From: Cervus elaphus
Lineage: Eukaryota > Chordata > Mammalia > Artiodactyla > Cervidae
Assembly: GCF_910594005.1 (NCBI RefSeq)
Contig: NC_057815.1
Coordinates: 68,090,052 to 68,154,051, forward strand
Direction: 5' to 3'
DNA length: 64,000 nucleotides
The notes beneath the pieces are model-generated. The model ran no database searches and was not told the origin of the DNA. It saw only the letters and a program-made list of their open reading frames with translations. Each line of letters begins with the position of its first letter. Position 1 is the stretch's first letter. Below, one piece after another: positions 12,652-23,885 of this stretch. The position numbers were made by a program, and so were the translations under genes.

Positions 12652-12934
12652 TTATATTTATTTTTGGCTGTGCCAGGCTTTCTCTAGTTGTGGTGAGCAG
12701 TGAGGAGATACTCTTTAGTTGCAGTGCAGAAATTTCTTATTGCAGTGGCTTTCTTGTTGTGAAGTATGGACTGTAGAACTCATGGGCTTCAGTAGTTGGA
12801 GCACATGGACTCAGTAGTTGTGGCACATGGGTTTAGTTGCCCTGCAGCATGTGAAATCTTCCCACACCAGGGTTCAAACCCAAGTCCTCTGCACTGGCAG
12901 GCAGATTCTTAACCACTGGACCACTAGGGAAATT
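12652..12934 (-). repeat. CHR-type SINE, long form
   Basis: Minus-oriented long CHR-type element: 'tttttggctgtgccaggc', repeated 'agtagttg' and 'tagttgc' blocks, and the end 'ccactggaccactaggga', the reverse complement of the tRNA-like head. Confidence 0.8.
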
Positions 12935-13103
12935 CATACTGTAGTTTTAATTTGTATTCTTTTTATACAGTATTTTGATACAGTAGACTACTTTTTCATT
13001 GTTTAAAGACCACTGTGTTTTTCTGGTAACCTATCTTTTCATGTATTTTTCCCACTTTCATATTTGTATGTTAGATTTTTCTTCTAAAAATTCAGGAGGT
13101 AGG

Positions 13104-13231
13104 TAAGTATGTTATCGCTCAGTCATGTCTGACTCTTTGTGACCCCCCATGGACTGTACCTCACCAGGCTCCTCTGTCCATGGGATTCTCCAGGCAAGAA
13201 TACTGGAGTGGATTGCCAGTTCCTTCTCCAG
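13104..13231 (-). repeat. Bov-tA SINE, partial
   Basis: Minus-oriented 3' part of a Bov-tA: 'cgctcagtcatgtctgact', 'catgggattctccaggcaag', breaking off after 'ccttctccaga' so that the tRNA-like head is missing. Confidence 0.82.
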
Positions 13232-13577
13232 AACTCTTTATCTATTTTAGATATTTGCCCTTTCCCTGTGATGTAAGTCTTTTGTTTTTTGACTTTGCTT
13301 ATAAAGATTTTTTTGCCATGCAGATTTTTTTTTTTAAAAAGAAAAAGCTAAAAAAAAAAGAAAAAGAAAAAGCTTCTTATGAAGAAGTGAAATTCTTATA
13401 CAGTGCAAGATATTATATAAAGATGAACATCATTCCATTGCACTAGGGGGAAAGCCCTGGGCCAAAATATGACAACCACTGTTGAAGTTGACTGCTCAAC
13501 AGAATTTTCTTTTACCAGTCTATATTTACTGATTTATTTACTCAAGAATATTTATCGAGTTGCCAATCTGTGCTGGG

Positions 13578-13791
13578 GTCTTCCCTGGTGGCTCAGAGAT
13601 AAAGAATTTGCCTGCCAATGCAAGAGATGTGGATTCAGTCCCTGGGTTGGGAATTTCCCTCAGAGAAGGAAATGGCAACCCACTCCAGAATTCTTGTCTG
13701 GGAAATCCCATGGACAGAGGAGCCTGGCAGGCTACAGTCCATAGTGTTGCAAAGAGTCGGACATGACTTAGCAATTAAACAACAACAACAA
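13578..13791 (+). repeat. Bov-tA SINE with perfect TSD in the 3' flank of copy 2
   Basis: Plus-oriented Bov-tA ending in an 'aacaacaacaacaa' tail. It is bounded by an exact 14-bp duplication caatctgtgctggg (13564-13577 and 13792-13805). The target is an L2 remnant 3' of receptor copy 2, also present without this SINE near 43390 downstream of copy 4. Confidence 0.92.
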
Positions 13792-13843
13792 CAATCTGTG
13801 CTGGGCACTGTTATTGGTATCCTGAGAGCAGAATTAGCTGCAT

Positions 13844-14815
13844 CTAAAGGTCAAGGGCTCCTATTCCAGCCTGGGTCTTAAGATGTGTGATTTTGGTAAT
13901 GGCTGCCTTGACATCCTTGTTTCTTAGAGTGTAAATGAGGGGATTGAGGATTGGTGTGAGAATAGCATATGCCACGTTGCCCATGATGTGGAAGTCGAGG
14001 GGCAGGTCAGCCCTGTAGGCCACATAGGCTATGGCAATGGATGAGTAGTAAGTGCCAACCACCAGGAGGTGGGAGCTACAGGTGGAGAAGGCTTTGGAGC
14101 GTCCTTCTCGGGAGCTGATACGAAGCACTGAGGCCAGGATGTGGGCATAGGAGAGAAGCACCAGGAGAAGGGGCAGGAAGGACACCACCATGGCGATGCA
14201 GAAGCCCATGAGGGTCTGCGGGGCGGTGTCAGAGCAGGAGGCTTGAACTAGAGCCAGATGATCACAGAAGCAGTGGTAGATTCTAGCAATGTTGTCATAT
14301 GCCATCTGGGAGGTCTTCACCACTGCTGGGATGGGCAGAAGGAGGGCAGTGAGCCAGGCACTGGCTGCCAGGGCAGCATTGGTCTGTGGGGTCATGTGGA
14401 CAGGGTAGTGCAGTGGGCGGCAGACAGCCACATAGCGGTCATAGGCCATGACCACCAGGATGAAGGCTTCAGAGCATGTAAAGCTTTGGAAGAGGTACAT
14501 CTGCAATAAGCAGGAAGTAAAGCTGAGAAAATGGTCCCCAAACAGGAATAGGGACAGCATCTTTGGGACAGTGGTTGTGGTGAAGAGGATGTCCAGGGCT
14601 GAGAGGTTGATCAGGAAGAAGTACATGGGCTTGTGGAGGCTGGGCTCTGCCACCACAGCCACCAGGATCAGGGCATTACCCGTGAGGATGAGCAGGTAGA
14701 AAAGGAGAAAAATTAAAAACACAGGGAGGAAGAGGGACTCTGGCAGGGAGGGGATGCCCACCAGGTAGAAGACTGGTGAGCCACCCAGTGATGCATTACA
14801 GGTTGTGGCCTCCAT
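13844..14815 (-). CDS. OR2AT4: Olfactory receptor OR2AT4, copy 2 (intact, likely closest to human OR2AT4)
   Basis: Intact single-exon odorant receptor of 323 residues, a seven-transmembrane GPCR signalling through Golf. Motifs sit at the same places as in copy 1: NAS glycosylation site at 7-9, GN at 46-47, PMYFFL at 63-68, MAYDRYVAVCRPLHYP at 123-138, KAFSTCSSHL at 241-250 and NPLIYTLRN at 291-299. Its TM3 block (LLQMYLFQSFTCSEA) and ECL2 (VKTSQMAY) look closest to my recollection of human OR2AT4, so this copy is my best candidate for the ortholog. Human OR2AT4 is a sandalwood-odorant receptor also reported in skin; that role is family knowledge, not visible here. The C-terminal tail is two residues longer than in copy 1. 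A possible AATAAA on the minus strand lies at 13538-13533, about 310 bp past the stop, interrupted from the gene by the SINE. Confidence 0.95.
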   Translation of the reverse strand: MEATTCNASLGGSPVFYLVGIPSLPESLFLPVFLIFLLFYLLILTGNALILVAVVAEPSLHKPMYFFLINLSALDILFTTTTVPKMLSLFLFGDHFLSFTSCLLQMYLFQSFTCSEAFILVVMAYDRYVAVCRPLHYPVHMTPQTNAALAASAWLTALLLPIPAVVKTSQMAYDNIARIYHCFCDHLALVQASCSDTAPQTLMGFCIAMVVSFLPLLLVLLSYAHILASVLRISSREGRSKAFSTCSSHLLVVGTYYSSIAIAYVAYRADLPLDFHIMGNVAYAILTPILNPLIYTLRNKDVKAAITKITHLKTQAGIGALDL

Positions 14816-15034
14816 GGTGAGCCAGAGCTGGATTTCTGGGAGATGGGCAGCTGGAACATCTGGGCACTGGGATATCTGGAAACAATAGAATCAACAGATT
14901 CTGGAATGAGAAATCTACAATATTTACACTCTAGTCAAAATATAAAGGTAATATTACAACCAGCTCTTGAGGACTGATTAGTAGGTTGTGGTATTAACTC
15001 CTACTATGTGAACCCAAAACTTCTACCTCCTTTT

Positions 15035-15190
15035 TTTTGTCAAATATTTATTAATTAACCAATAACCTACCAAATGAAAGACTCGCCGTGTTCAGCTGAC
15101 ACAGTGATGAAAATGGAGAAGGCAGGCAAAGTCCCTATTTTCTTAGACTTTACATTTTACTAGGATAATCAGATGTAAACAGTTGATTGT
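15035..15190 (-). repeat. L2 remnant
   Basis: Antisense L2 3' end ('caaatatttattaattaacc', then 'aaagtccctattttcttag'). It corresponds to the L2 pieces at 4425 and 34685. Confidence 0.5.
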
Positions 15191-15785
15191 TGAATTATGA
15201 TTGTGAAAAACTCTCTGGAAAGATTTCTGCTAGTCTTCATCTGAGATTTTATGTATCTAGTTTGGGATGTCAGCTCTCAAAAAATCAAGTCCTTGAACTC
15301 ATGCCTCTTCTTTTGCACTAAAAGTTCCACCATATTGCTTTGGAAGGACTGCTTTCTCCAAGGTTCTTTGCAACATGCTATTGCTCACATAGTTATCAAG
15401 CTTATTCTTCTCCTGTAAGCCTCGAATAGTGGTTCTTCCTGACTCCTTCTAAGCTAAGTGTCAGTACTTCCATTTTTGTGTAGAATATAATAGATCACGC
15501 TAGCCCAACACTTCCATTGCAGCAATTAGGCAAAACTGGGTGAATTACAAATATCATATTTTTCAGTAATCTGGAGAAACACAGGTTCAGGAAGGATGTG
15601 ATGAGTTGGATTTCTAGGGAGGAGAGTTCCTCCAAAGTGAACCAACAATCACCAGCTCTTTTCTTCTCTGGGAATATGACTCTGAGATTACTCCATCCCT
15701 GATATTGCTTCTAATAAAATATCTTTCATGCCATTGAATTATAAAAATGTCAAATCTAGACATGTCCAGTCAGGTTTTTTTTTTT

Positions 15786-15870
15786 TTCTTTGTAGACAGA
15801 AGGGGCAAGAGCTTGCCCAAGATTACACAGCAGAGCTAGGACCAGAACCCAGACATCTGACTGCCAGACT
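15786..15870 (-). repeat. MIR SINE fragment
   Basis: Antisense MIR core: 'gagcttgcccaagattacac' followed by 'agcagagctaggaccagaac'. Confidence 0.65.
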
Positions 15871-16441
15871 AAGCCTATTTGTTCTATGTTATGTCTTCTG
15901 GAGAATCTAGAACTTAAGTTTTCATGTGGAGAGATATTGGGCAACAATTTTCTCTTTCCATCTCCTTTTCTTAGATGATACTGTCAAAAACAACCCTAAA
16001 TTTCAAATTGTTCTGAAGTTTCTTAAGTGTGGAGGGCGGCATGATTCCCTGTAAGCGGGTGAAGGCTGGTAAAATGTCTTTGTAAAAGACACCAGAAATA
16101 GGCCACTCCTTTGTGAAGTCTTCCTTGAAAGAAAAAAAAAAATGTTCTAGAGGTTGGCCTCCATTAGCCAAGCAGAAAAGCAAAAACTCCTGCACCTTGC
16201 CGTAGAAGAGTGAACCCTCAGCTGACCAGATCCAGTCTCCCAAAGCCAGTCACCAGGTTTCTCTCACACCCAATGATGCAAATCACCTTTATTTTCTTGC
16301 ATGTTATAAGAGCTCAGAGAAGTCAATTTTGGATTGAATGTCACTGAGTTAAACTGAGTTGGGGTTTTTTTTTTTTTTTTTATTAACAGAGCAGATGTGA
16401 ATCATACTTTAGATAGCTTTCTTTTTTTTTCCAGGTTGAAC

Positions 16442-16560
16442 TTTTTTTTTTTTTGGGGCATGTCACACGGCTTGTGGGATCTTAGTTCCCTGAGCAGGAC
16501 CTGAACCCAACCCTGGCAGTGAAAGTGTGGAGTCCTAATCAGTGGACTGCCAGGGAATTC
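16442..16560 (-). repeat. CHR-type SINE, short form
   Basis: Poly-T, then 'ggggcatgtcacacggc', 'gggatcttagttccctgag' and the end 'ggactgccagggaattc', the reverse complement of the CHR head. Confidence 0.85.
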
Positions 16561-16590
16561 TGTAAGTAGCTTTTTTGAAAAGCTTTCTAG

Positions 16591-16722
16591 CTTTTCTTTT
16601 TCTTTCTTTCTTTCTTTCTTTTTTTTTTTTGGCTGATTTCTTTTTTTTTTTTTTTTTTCATTTATTTTCATTAGTTGGAGGCCAGTCACTTTACAATATT
16701 GCAGTGGGTTCTGTCATACACC
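16591..16722 (-). repeat. CTTT microsatellite and truncated ruminant L1 3' end
   Basis: A cttt-rich run at 16591-16630 and poly-T at 16641-16658, followed by 'catttattttcattagttgg' and 'cactttacaatattgcag'. This is the terminal 3' end of ruminant L1 in minus orientation, truncated after about 80 bp. Confidence 0.75.
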
Positions 16723-16739
16723 AAGGAAACCAGATCTGA

Positions 16740-16925
16740 GTTGCGGTTTGAGGGGCAAAAATTCAGAGCCATCTAGTCCAACTCCTTCTCCCTCCTCTGG
16801 CTCATTTCTTTTAAGTGGGGGAGATAGATACTGAGTCTGAAGTCTGGAAACTGTTTTCTTAAGGTCAACTGACAATTCATAGTAGAGGTAGGTCTTAAAC
16901 CCAGTGCCAGTGTCTAAGCTCCCAT
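16740..16925 (-). repeat. MIR-like remnant
   Basis: Weak antisense MIR: 'gagccatctagtccaactcc', 'taaggtcaactgacaattc' and 'gtcttaaacccagtgccagt'. Confidence 0.45.
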
Positions 16926-17029
16926 CCAGTATTCATTAAGGATTTTTCGTGAGAGATGATCCCTTAGCCTCCATTTAAAGCTTATCTTCTTATAGCCTTA
17001 TTTCTCCTGACTCTATCGTCAAATGGCAA

Positions 17030-17320
17030 CTCCTTGCTCTTGCTTTATTCTTTTTCCAAACTAAGCTCCAGTGTTCCCTCCTCCAAGAGGTCTTTGTTGA
17101 TCTCAGCTGGTTCTCACCGTTCATGTGCTTTTTTTGGACATCACTATGATCATGCTGAATTGTTTCTTCTCTGTTTATGTGTCTGTGGCTCCATCAGACT
17201 GGGAGCCCAGGGTTGTACTAGGCCTGATTTTCTATTTAATGAAGCACCAGCACCCTTCTCAGGAACTTGGGGTTCCAGAGACAGGCCAGAATGCAGTTTC
17301 CCAACTGACTTTGTTTTGCT
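17030..17320 (+). repeat. L2 remnant
   Basis: L2 3'-end sequence: 'ccctcctccaagaggtcttt' and 'cagactgggagcccaggg' match the ends of the L2 consensus in plus orientation. Confidence 0.5.
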
Positions 17321-17329
17321 ACTCACTCA

Positions 17330-17480
17330 TAAAATTAGAACGAAAGGATCATTAGCAATAAATAGTTTTAGTCTAACCCTTTTCTTATATGCAGGGAACA
17401 AAAAAGGTATGGGGCTAAGAAGCAGGCTGTGATTTGCCCATGGTCACACAGTAAGTGAATGACAGAACCAGAATTAGACC
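17330..17480 (-). repeat. MIR remnant
   Basis: Antisense MIR: 'gtgatttgcccatggtcaca' followed by 'cagtaagtgaatgacagaac'. Confidence 0.6.
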
Positions 17481-18150
17481 ATCAACAGGGCTGGGTTATC
17501 ACTTTGAGTCCAGGATAACTAAGCAATGAGCCCAGGCTGCCTCATCTACTTGGGGCCACAAGACAGATCAATAAGTTGATGTTTATTTGCTCATCCAAAA
17601 GGCACTGACGCAGTTTCCTCCCCTGAACTTCTGCTTGGCAGAGTGGGCCTATGCAACAAACCAGCAAAATGTGTTTAGGGTGCTGGCTAGATAACAGCAT
17701 GAAAAAAATGTTTGTGAAATAATTTAGTGTTTGATATTTTAAAAAAGCATCATTTGATGTAACAACACAGCAAAAATCGGAAAAATTTTGGAATCCTTTA
17801 TGTTTATTTTGTGATTTAGATTAAATGATTTTATTTTGAATACATATTTCAGGGGGTGTTTTTAGGACTTAAGGACACTAAACATTGTTAGAAGACCATT
17901 TCTTTGGTCAAGATTATTTATGAGCCAGTTACAGTGCTGGAGGGGACAGAGAACAGAAAAACCAATCACTGAACGTCCAACCTAACACCATGCATTTCTC
18001 TTCCCATCATGCAATCTTGCCAGGGAGTGGTTATGCCCGTTCAACAAAGGAGAAACTGAGGGTTGGAGAAGAACAGATATTTGTTCAAGGCTGGTGAGGG
18101 GAGAGAGCAGAGGTTGTTCTGGAGTCAGCCTGCTGGCAAAAGGCTGAGCC
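17481..18150. other. Spacer DNA of unit 2 without a recognised gene
   Basis: No exon is recognised. The segment from about 17925 ('aatcactgaacgtccaacct') is the counterpart of 6408-6480 in unit 1. Confidence 0.45.
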
Positions 18151-18159
18151 CTGCCTGGC

Positions 18160-18240
18160 AACCCAGAGTCCTGGCCCCTTGCTTGCTGTGACTTTGAGCC
18201 TCAAGGCCTCAGTCTTCCCATCTGCAAAATGAGCACCTTG
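18160..18240 (+). repeat. MIR fragment
   Basis: 'agagtcctggccccttgc', 'gctgtgactttgagcctc' and 'cttcccatctgcaaaatgag' are MIR plus-strand blocks. It is the counterpart of the MIR at 6598 in unit 1. Confidence 0.6.
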
Positions 18241-18507
18241 GGAGAGATGATCTCCTCCAACTCAATACACACTTTTTAGTGTCCCCTCTGGATTTGGCCC
18301 CACAAAGGGTCTGAGCTAAATGACTCTTGGCCTAAGACTCTAGAGAGTAAGGTTCTCCCATTTATTAAGCTCCTGGTGCATGCCTCATTCTTTATAGTTG
18401 TTGTGTCATTGTACATCTCTACAACTCCCAAATCCATGCCGTTCTCTTGTATTTCCCCTACCCTGTGCTATTCCCACAGAAAAGGAGAATAGGTGTGAAT
18501 TATAGAG

Positions 18508-18660
18508 TTTGGGTTTATCACCTGGAATTAGAAAGACCTGGGTTTCCGTTCTGGCTCTGCCTCTTTCACTTTCCCTCTCTGAACTGCAGTTCCCTCCTCT
18601 ATGACTCACAGTGTTGATGGTCACCTTGTTGAATATTCCCATTTCTTTTACCATCCTCAG
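18508..18660 (+). repeat. MIR SINE
   Basis: 'aattagaaagacctgggttt', 'ctggctctgcctctttcac' and 'ctgaactgcagttccctcc' are MIR plus-strand blocks. Confidence 0.65.
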
Positions 18661-19109
18661 CCTTGCTTCCTTGTGAGAAACTATTACAAGACCATCGGCC
18701 TCTTGCTTGTTGCACATCCCTGTCTGTCCTGCCAAGGTGGCTGACCCAGGGTCACATAGTCAGACTATGTGTGCACACGGGGATCTGGATGTCAGCACAG
18801 CACGTGTGTACGCCTGGGTGGCTGGCTTCCCTGAAACTGTCTGCCCATCCACCCCAGACTTTTCTCCCTTCTGAACACTCCCTCCGCAGCCCAGCTCACC
18901 TGCTGTGCCTGATCCACCTTGGTGTCTTCTGTGGAGTCACCACACTTGGCCCTGGGGAAAGAGCCAGGTTGGAGCCGAGCCACGGCCCATTAAAGCCCAG
19001 AGCCAGGCCCTGTGGGGGTGCTCTCATTCAAGTTGGCTCCCCAATGGGACCCCATATCTGCCCACTGGGAACACTTCCTAGGGTGGAGTGGGGGACTTGG
19101 CCCTTGGCT

Positions 19110-19350
19110 TTGCAGCTAATGAAAACAGCATCATTAACCATCCTCATGGGTCCCAGAATTTTATCACTAACAAAACAGTTTGATTCCTGTTTTCCTAACT
19201 GGTCTCACAACAGCCAGTAGGATAATTCCTACTATATGGCTTTCGAGGAAACCAAGATGAAGAGAAGTAGAGTGACTTGACCTAGGTCACATGGGTTGCT
19301 GGTGGCAGAGCTGGGATTTGGACCACAAATCTGGTTCAGCAGTGCATCAT
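19110..19350 (-). repeat. MIR SINE
   Basis: Antisense MIR: 'aggaaaccaagatgaagaga', 'cttgacctaggtcacatgg' and 'ggcagagctgggatttgga'. It occurs at the same relative place as the MIRs at 38705 and 48250 in units 3 and 4. Confidence 0.7.
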
Positions 19351-19587
19351 CTCGTGGCTGAGACCTGAGTTTTTTCCAATGATGTCACCTTATCCTCACT
19401 GAGCCTTCCTTCCCCTATCTTGTAAGAGAGTGTAAGGGGCGACTGGGAAGATTTCGTGCTTAGCCCAGTGTCAATCACATGATAAACATTCAGTTAAGTG
19501 AGAGCTATTTTTTTTTTTTTTCTGATTAAACAAATAGACTGCAACACTTTGCTTGATGAACGGAGGGTGAATATTTTGCTAATAGTC

Positions 19588-19765
19588 AAGCATTATTTAC
19601 TTGGCTGTGTTGGGCCTTAGTTGCCTCATGCAGGACCTTCTGTTGTGACTTGTGGGTTTAATTGCACCATGGCATGTGGGATTTTATTTTCTGGGCCAGG
19701 GATTGAACCTGAGTGTCCCGCACTGCAAAGTAGATTTTTAACCACTGGACCACTCGAAAAGTCTC
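19588..19765 (-). repeat. CHR-type SINE
   Basis: 'acttggctgtgttgggcc', 'ggcatgtgggattttattt', 'agggattgaacctgagtg' and 'ttaaccactggaccactcg' give a minus-oriented CHR-type element. Confidence 0.8.
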
Positions 19766-20397
19766 CAGAACTATTATTTTAATGAACTTAACTAGGAAAC
19801 CCTGTCCCATGATTGGAATATAATCAGTGTTGCTATATGTGAGGTGGGGGTCTGTGCCCACCCCCAGGCAGTGCCAAAGCCCGTTCCTGCCTCAGGCTTT
19901 CTGATTCTCTCCTTTGGCTCCACAGCTCTCTTTCCGTTATTCTTTCACTAATGTACGTAAAACGTAAAAAAGAATTTAATTTCACAAGTAACAAATAGAT
20001 CCCATTGTTAAGTATTTTCATCAGTTCAGAGCTTTTTTTAGTAAAAAGTGGAAATTTTCTTCACATCAGCCCTTCCGCACAGTTCCCCTTCCCTTCTCAC
20101 AAGTCATCACTATGACTGATTTGGTGTGTTCCTTTCAGACCTTTTCTAAACATTTGTGTGTGCGTAGCTGTGTTTTGCTTTTAGCATAAATGGAATCATT
20201 TTGTACTTATTGTGTCACTTATATTCTAACTTAATAAGTCTTGGAATCTTCCTATGTCTGATCTGCTTCATTCTTTTATCTGATATTTGGTATTTGATGG
20301 TATGGGTATTATATACTTTATCTAATAATTATCCTGCTAAGGGATATTTGAGCTATATCCAATTATTGATATTATGAACAATGTTATAATTAACATA

Positions 20398-22100
20398 TTT
20401 TTTAAAAAAATTACTTTTAATTGGAGGCTAATTGCTTTACAATGTTGTATTGGTTTCTGTCATACAACAATGTGAATCAGCCATAAGTATACATATGTTT
20501 CCTTCCTCTTGAACCACCCTCCCACCCCCAACCCCATCCCACTCCTCTGGGTTGTCACAGAACACCAGATTGAGCTGTCTGTGCTATAGAGCAAATTCCC
20601 ACTGACTATTTTACATATGGTATGTTTCACTGTTACTTTCTCACTTTGTCCCACCCTCTCCTTCCCCCACTGTGTTCCCAAATCTGTTCTCTATGTCTGC
20701 ATCTCTATTCCTGCCCTGAAAATAGGTTCATCAGTACAATTTTTCTAGATTTCATATATGTGCATAGGATATTTGTTTTTCTCTTTCTGACTTATTTCAC
20801 TCTGTATAACAGGCTCTAGGTTCATCCATCTCACTACAACTGGCTCAGATTTGTTCCTTTTTATGGCTGAGTAATATTTCATTGTAAAAACATACCACAG
20901 ATTCTTTATCCATTCATCTGTTGATGGACATCTAGGCTGTTTCCATGTCTTGACTATTGTAAACAATACTGCAATGAACATTGGGGTACATGTGTCTTTT
21001 TGAATTATGATTTTCTCAGGGTATATGCCCAATATTGGAATTGCTGGTTCATCTGATAGATTGATTCATAATTTTTAAAGTAATCTCCATACTGTTCTCT
21101 GTAGTAGCTCTATCAGTTTACACTCCCATGTGCAGTGAAAGAAGGTTCCCTTCTCTCCACATCCTCTCCAGATTTATTATTTGTAGATTTTTTTGTTGCT
21201 GGTCATTCTGACTGGTGTGAGGTGATCAGTTCACTTCAATTCAGTCACTCAGTCGTGTCTGACTCTTTGTGACCCCATGGACCACAGCACGCCAGTCCTT
21301 CCTGTCCATCACCAACTCCTGGAGTTTACCCAAACTCATGCCATTGAGTGGTGATGCCATCCAACCATCTCATCCTCTGTCATCCCCTTCTCCTCCTGCC
21401 CTCAATCTTTCCCAGCATCAGGGTCTTTTCAAATGAGTCAGCTCTTTCCATCAGGTGGCCAAAGTATTGGAGTTTCAGCTTCAACATCAGTCCTTCCAGT
21501 GAACACTCAGGACTGATCTCCTTTAGGATGGACTGGTTGGATCTCCTTGCAGTCCAAGGGACTCTCAAGAGTCTTCTCCAACACCACAGTTCAAAAACAT
21601 CAATTCTTCAGCGCTCAGCTTTCTTTATAGTCCAACTCTCACATCCATACATGACCACTGGAAAAACCATAGCCTTGACTAGATGGACCTTTGTTGACAA
21701 AGTAATGTCTCTGCTTTTTAATATGCTGTCTAGGTTAGTCATAACTTTTCTTCCAAGGAGTATGTGTCTTTTAATTTCATGGCTGCAGTCACCACCTGCA
21801 GTGACTTTGGAGCCTAAAAATAAAGTCAGCCACTGTTTCTACTGTTTCCCCATCTATTTGCCATGAAGTGATGGAACTGGATGCCATGATCTTAGTTTTA
21901 CCTCACTGTAATTTTGATTTACATTTCTCTAATAATGAGTGATGTTGAGCACTTTCTCTGTTCAGGTCTTCCATCCATTTTTTGATTGGGTTGTTTGTTT
22001 TTCTGGTGTTGAGTTCCATTAGCTGCTTGTATACTTTGGAGATTAATCTTTTGTTGGTGGTTTCATTTGCAGTTCTTTTCTTCCATTCTGTAACAGACTC
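20398..22100 (-). repeat. Ruminant L1, 5'-truncated, interrupted by BovB
   Basis: Minus-oriented L1: 'ttggaggctaattgctttac' marks the 3' end at 20420, and 'tgttgatggacatctaggct' and 'gtttccatgtcttgactat' follow. The sequence resumes after a BovB piece at about 21899 with 'cctcactgtaattttgattt'. Flanking 'ttaacata' at 20390-20397 and 22101-22108 is the likely target-site duplication. Fragments of the ORF2 C-terminal region remain, with stops. Confidence 0.85.
21227..21898 (-). repeat. BovB LINE 3' end nested in L1
   Basis: Antisense BovB 3' end: starts 'cagttcacttcaattcagtc', continues through 'gtgaccccatggaccacagc' and 'ccaactcctggagtttaccc' and stops at 'gccatgatcttag'. About 670 bp, strongly 5'-truncated. 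No clear target-site duplication was found. Confidence 0.88.
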
Positions 22101-22192
22101 TTAACATACGTTTGAGGGGCACATATGCCCAAATATATCTCTGAGATAGACTCTTAGAAGTAAGAATTCTGGGGTGAGCAGTAAGTAGTTTT

Positions 22193-22265
22193 ATTTTATT
22201 TATTTTTTAAAATTCATTTTTATTGGAGTACAGATGTTTTGCACTATTGTATTAGTTTCTACTGT
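22193..22265 (-). repeat. L1 3'-end fragment
   Basis: 'attcatttttattggagtac' then 'ttgtattagtttctactgta', a short 3'-terminal ruminant L1 piece in minus orientation. Confidence 0.55.
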
Positions 22266-23499
22266 ATGAATAGATTTGATTTGATTTTATAGATTTTTAA
22301 ATCTGCGTGTGTGCATGGACAGGGATGGTCCCAGCTTCAAACCCACAGAGTCTGAGAACACTGAGAAGAGACTTCCATAGTGAATCTCTACTCACTATAG
22401 ATTTATAACCACAGGATGCAAGGTTATTAAGCCTTGGCAGCTGAGTGCAAAACTTCATGGAAACCAAAAACTGGTACCACAGCCCCTTCTGATCTGATGA
22501 ACTTCATGATGGAGCTAAAGATGGTTTTGGAAGTTTCTTTGAATAAAAAATGAGAACTATATATGTCATCTCTTCCTCTCCAGATCTACTCCTTTTGATC
22601 AAAGAGAGAAATTTGAGTTGGGGATAAATTTATACATGTGGATCTCTGCTTCTGGATGGTAAAGGTAAATGCTAAAAGTGCTTCTGGGGGAGATAATCTA
22701 ACCATTCTTAAGTAAAAGGCAAAGAATTTTATAGAATAACCAGATTGTTAGGTGGATTCTTTTGTTCTGTTTTCTGTTTCTCAGACACTACAGAACTCCT
22801 TAATAAACAACCAGAGCCAGCTTTTGGCAGCATGAGGATGACTAAAGGCTTTCTGGGACGTTAAGGATGAAACTAATTGAAAGACTTGGAAACTTGGGCC
22901 AGAAGAACCTACATGGAGTACAACAGTTAAGTCAGAGAAAACAAGCATAAACCAACATTTAGATTCCTTTTAGGTTTCTAACTTTATTTTGTTTTACTAA
23001 AGAAAATGAACCTAAATAGAAGAGCTAAACAGTTGGCTGAGATTTCTGTGTAAAAAGCCAATATTCTAAGACTTACTATTATCACATTATGGAATAAAAT
23101 ATGATTTCTTTCTTTACCTCTGAGAATAAAAATGTTCTCAAACTTCTAGGAAATTACTGGTTCTTCTATAACTATGGTGACAAATAGTCATCAGAATTTT
23201 TTTTAAACCTGTTTTCATCGCTCAATGACAGCTCTGCATCAGTACACATATTGCTGAAAGCCAACCGATCAATCAGTCACCCAGCAACTGCTTCACTCCA
23301 GTAACCACACTTCCATGGCTAAAGGCAAACCAATCCCTAGATACTCTTACTCCTGAAAGTCCACCAACCCTTAATCTCCACATTTTCCACAACTCTATTT
23401 AAGATCGGCGCCCTGTGTTGCTCAGAAACAAACCATGGCAGAAACTATAGTTTTCCCATGCTTAAGCTAGTGATGAACTCAGCTTTTCTTTTCAGATGT
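22266..23499. other. Unassigned DNA, last third LTR-like
   Basis: About 1.2 kb without a recognised gene or firmly identified repeat. The part at 23217-23470 has features reminiscent of an old LTR: a CCAAT-like 'aaaccaatccctag' at 23327, 'tatttaagatcggcgccctg' at 23396 and a downstream AGAAAC block. I could not identify a family, so this stays tentative. Confidence 0.25.
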
Positions 23500-23885
23500 T
23501 GTATGGTGGTATCTTTTAACATTTCTTATTTATGTCTCTGTAGATGGTATTAATGTCTTTCTTTTCATTTTTATTTTAGTAATTAGCTCTTCTTTCTTTT
23601 TTCATGGTCAGTCCAGATAAAGTTCTGTCAAGTTTGTTGACACATTTAAAGAATCAGTGTTGGTTTTGTCTATCTTCTCTGCAGCTTTTCTATTCTCTTT
23701 TCATTTATTTTCAATCAAATTTTTATCATTATTTCATGCCTACTGCTTGCGTTGAATTTAGTTTGCTTTTCTTTTCTAATACCTTAAAGTTAAAAATTAG
23801 GTTATTAATTTTGAGATTCCCCTTTTTTAATGTAAATATTAATATAAGTATTTATAGCTATAAATTTCCCTCTAAGCACTGTTTT
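23500..23885 (-). repeat. Old L1 ORF2 fragment
   Basis: Antisense L1 ORF2: 'agaatcagtgttggttttgt' at 23651 and 'ataaatttccctctaagcac' near 23860 are typical. The following dimeric SINE abuts it directly. Confidence 0.65.

Larger units (their letters stand above)
11950..13445 (-). repeat. Old L1, minus orientation, with three nested SINEs
   Basis: Read on the minus strand, the pieces at 11950-12100, 12304-12650, 12935-13100 and 13232-13330 form one degraded L1 ('gagatttctgggtcaaacgg' near 12457; 'gatatttgccctttccctgtg' near 13250). Three SINEs split it. An A-rich low-complexity run lies at 13329-13373. Confidence 0.7.
14816..19510. other. Upstream spacer of copy 2, member of the shared duplicated unit
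   Basis: Non-coding DNA with landmarks shared with the other units: 'agctggatttctggg' just upstream of the ATG, the L2 remnant at about 15035, 'tgtcttctggagaatct' near 15891, 'gggagtggttatgcccg' near 18024 and the MIR at 19110-19350. Local insertions are listed separately. No exon is recognised. Confidence 0.6.
20040..22190 (-). repeat. Old L1 split by a younger L1
   Basis: Old L1 3'-end sequence at 20040-20397 resumes at 22101-22190 ('gcccaaatatatctctgaga'), so the younger L1 between them inserted into it. Confidence 0.65.

Noticed and set aside
18663..19220. 185-codon open frame upstream of receptor copy 2
   Set aside because: It runs through spacer DNA and a MIR, is not open in the corresponding parts of units 1, 3 and 4, and has no known domain.
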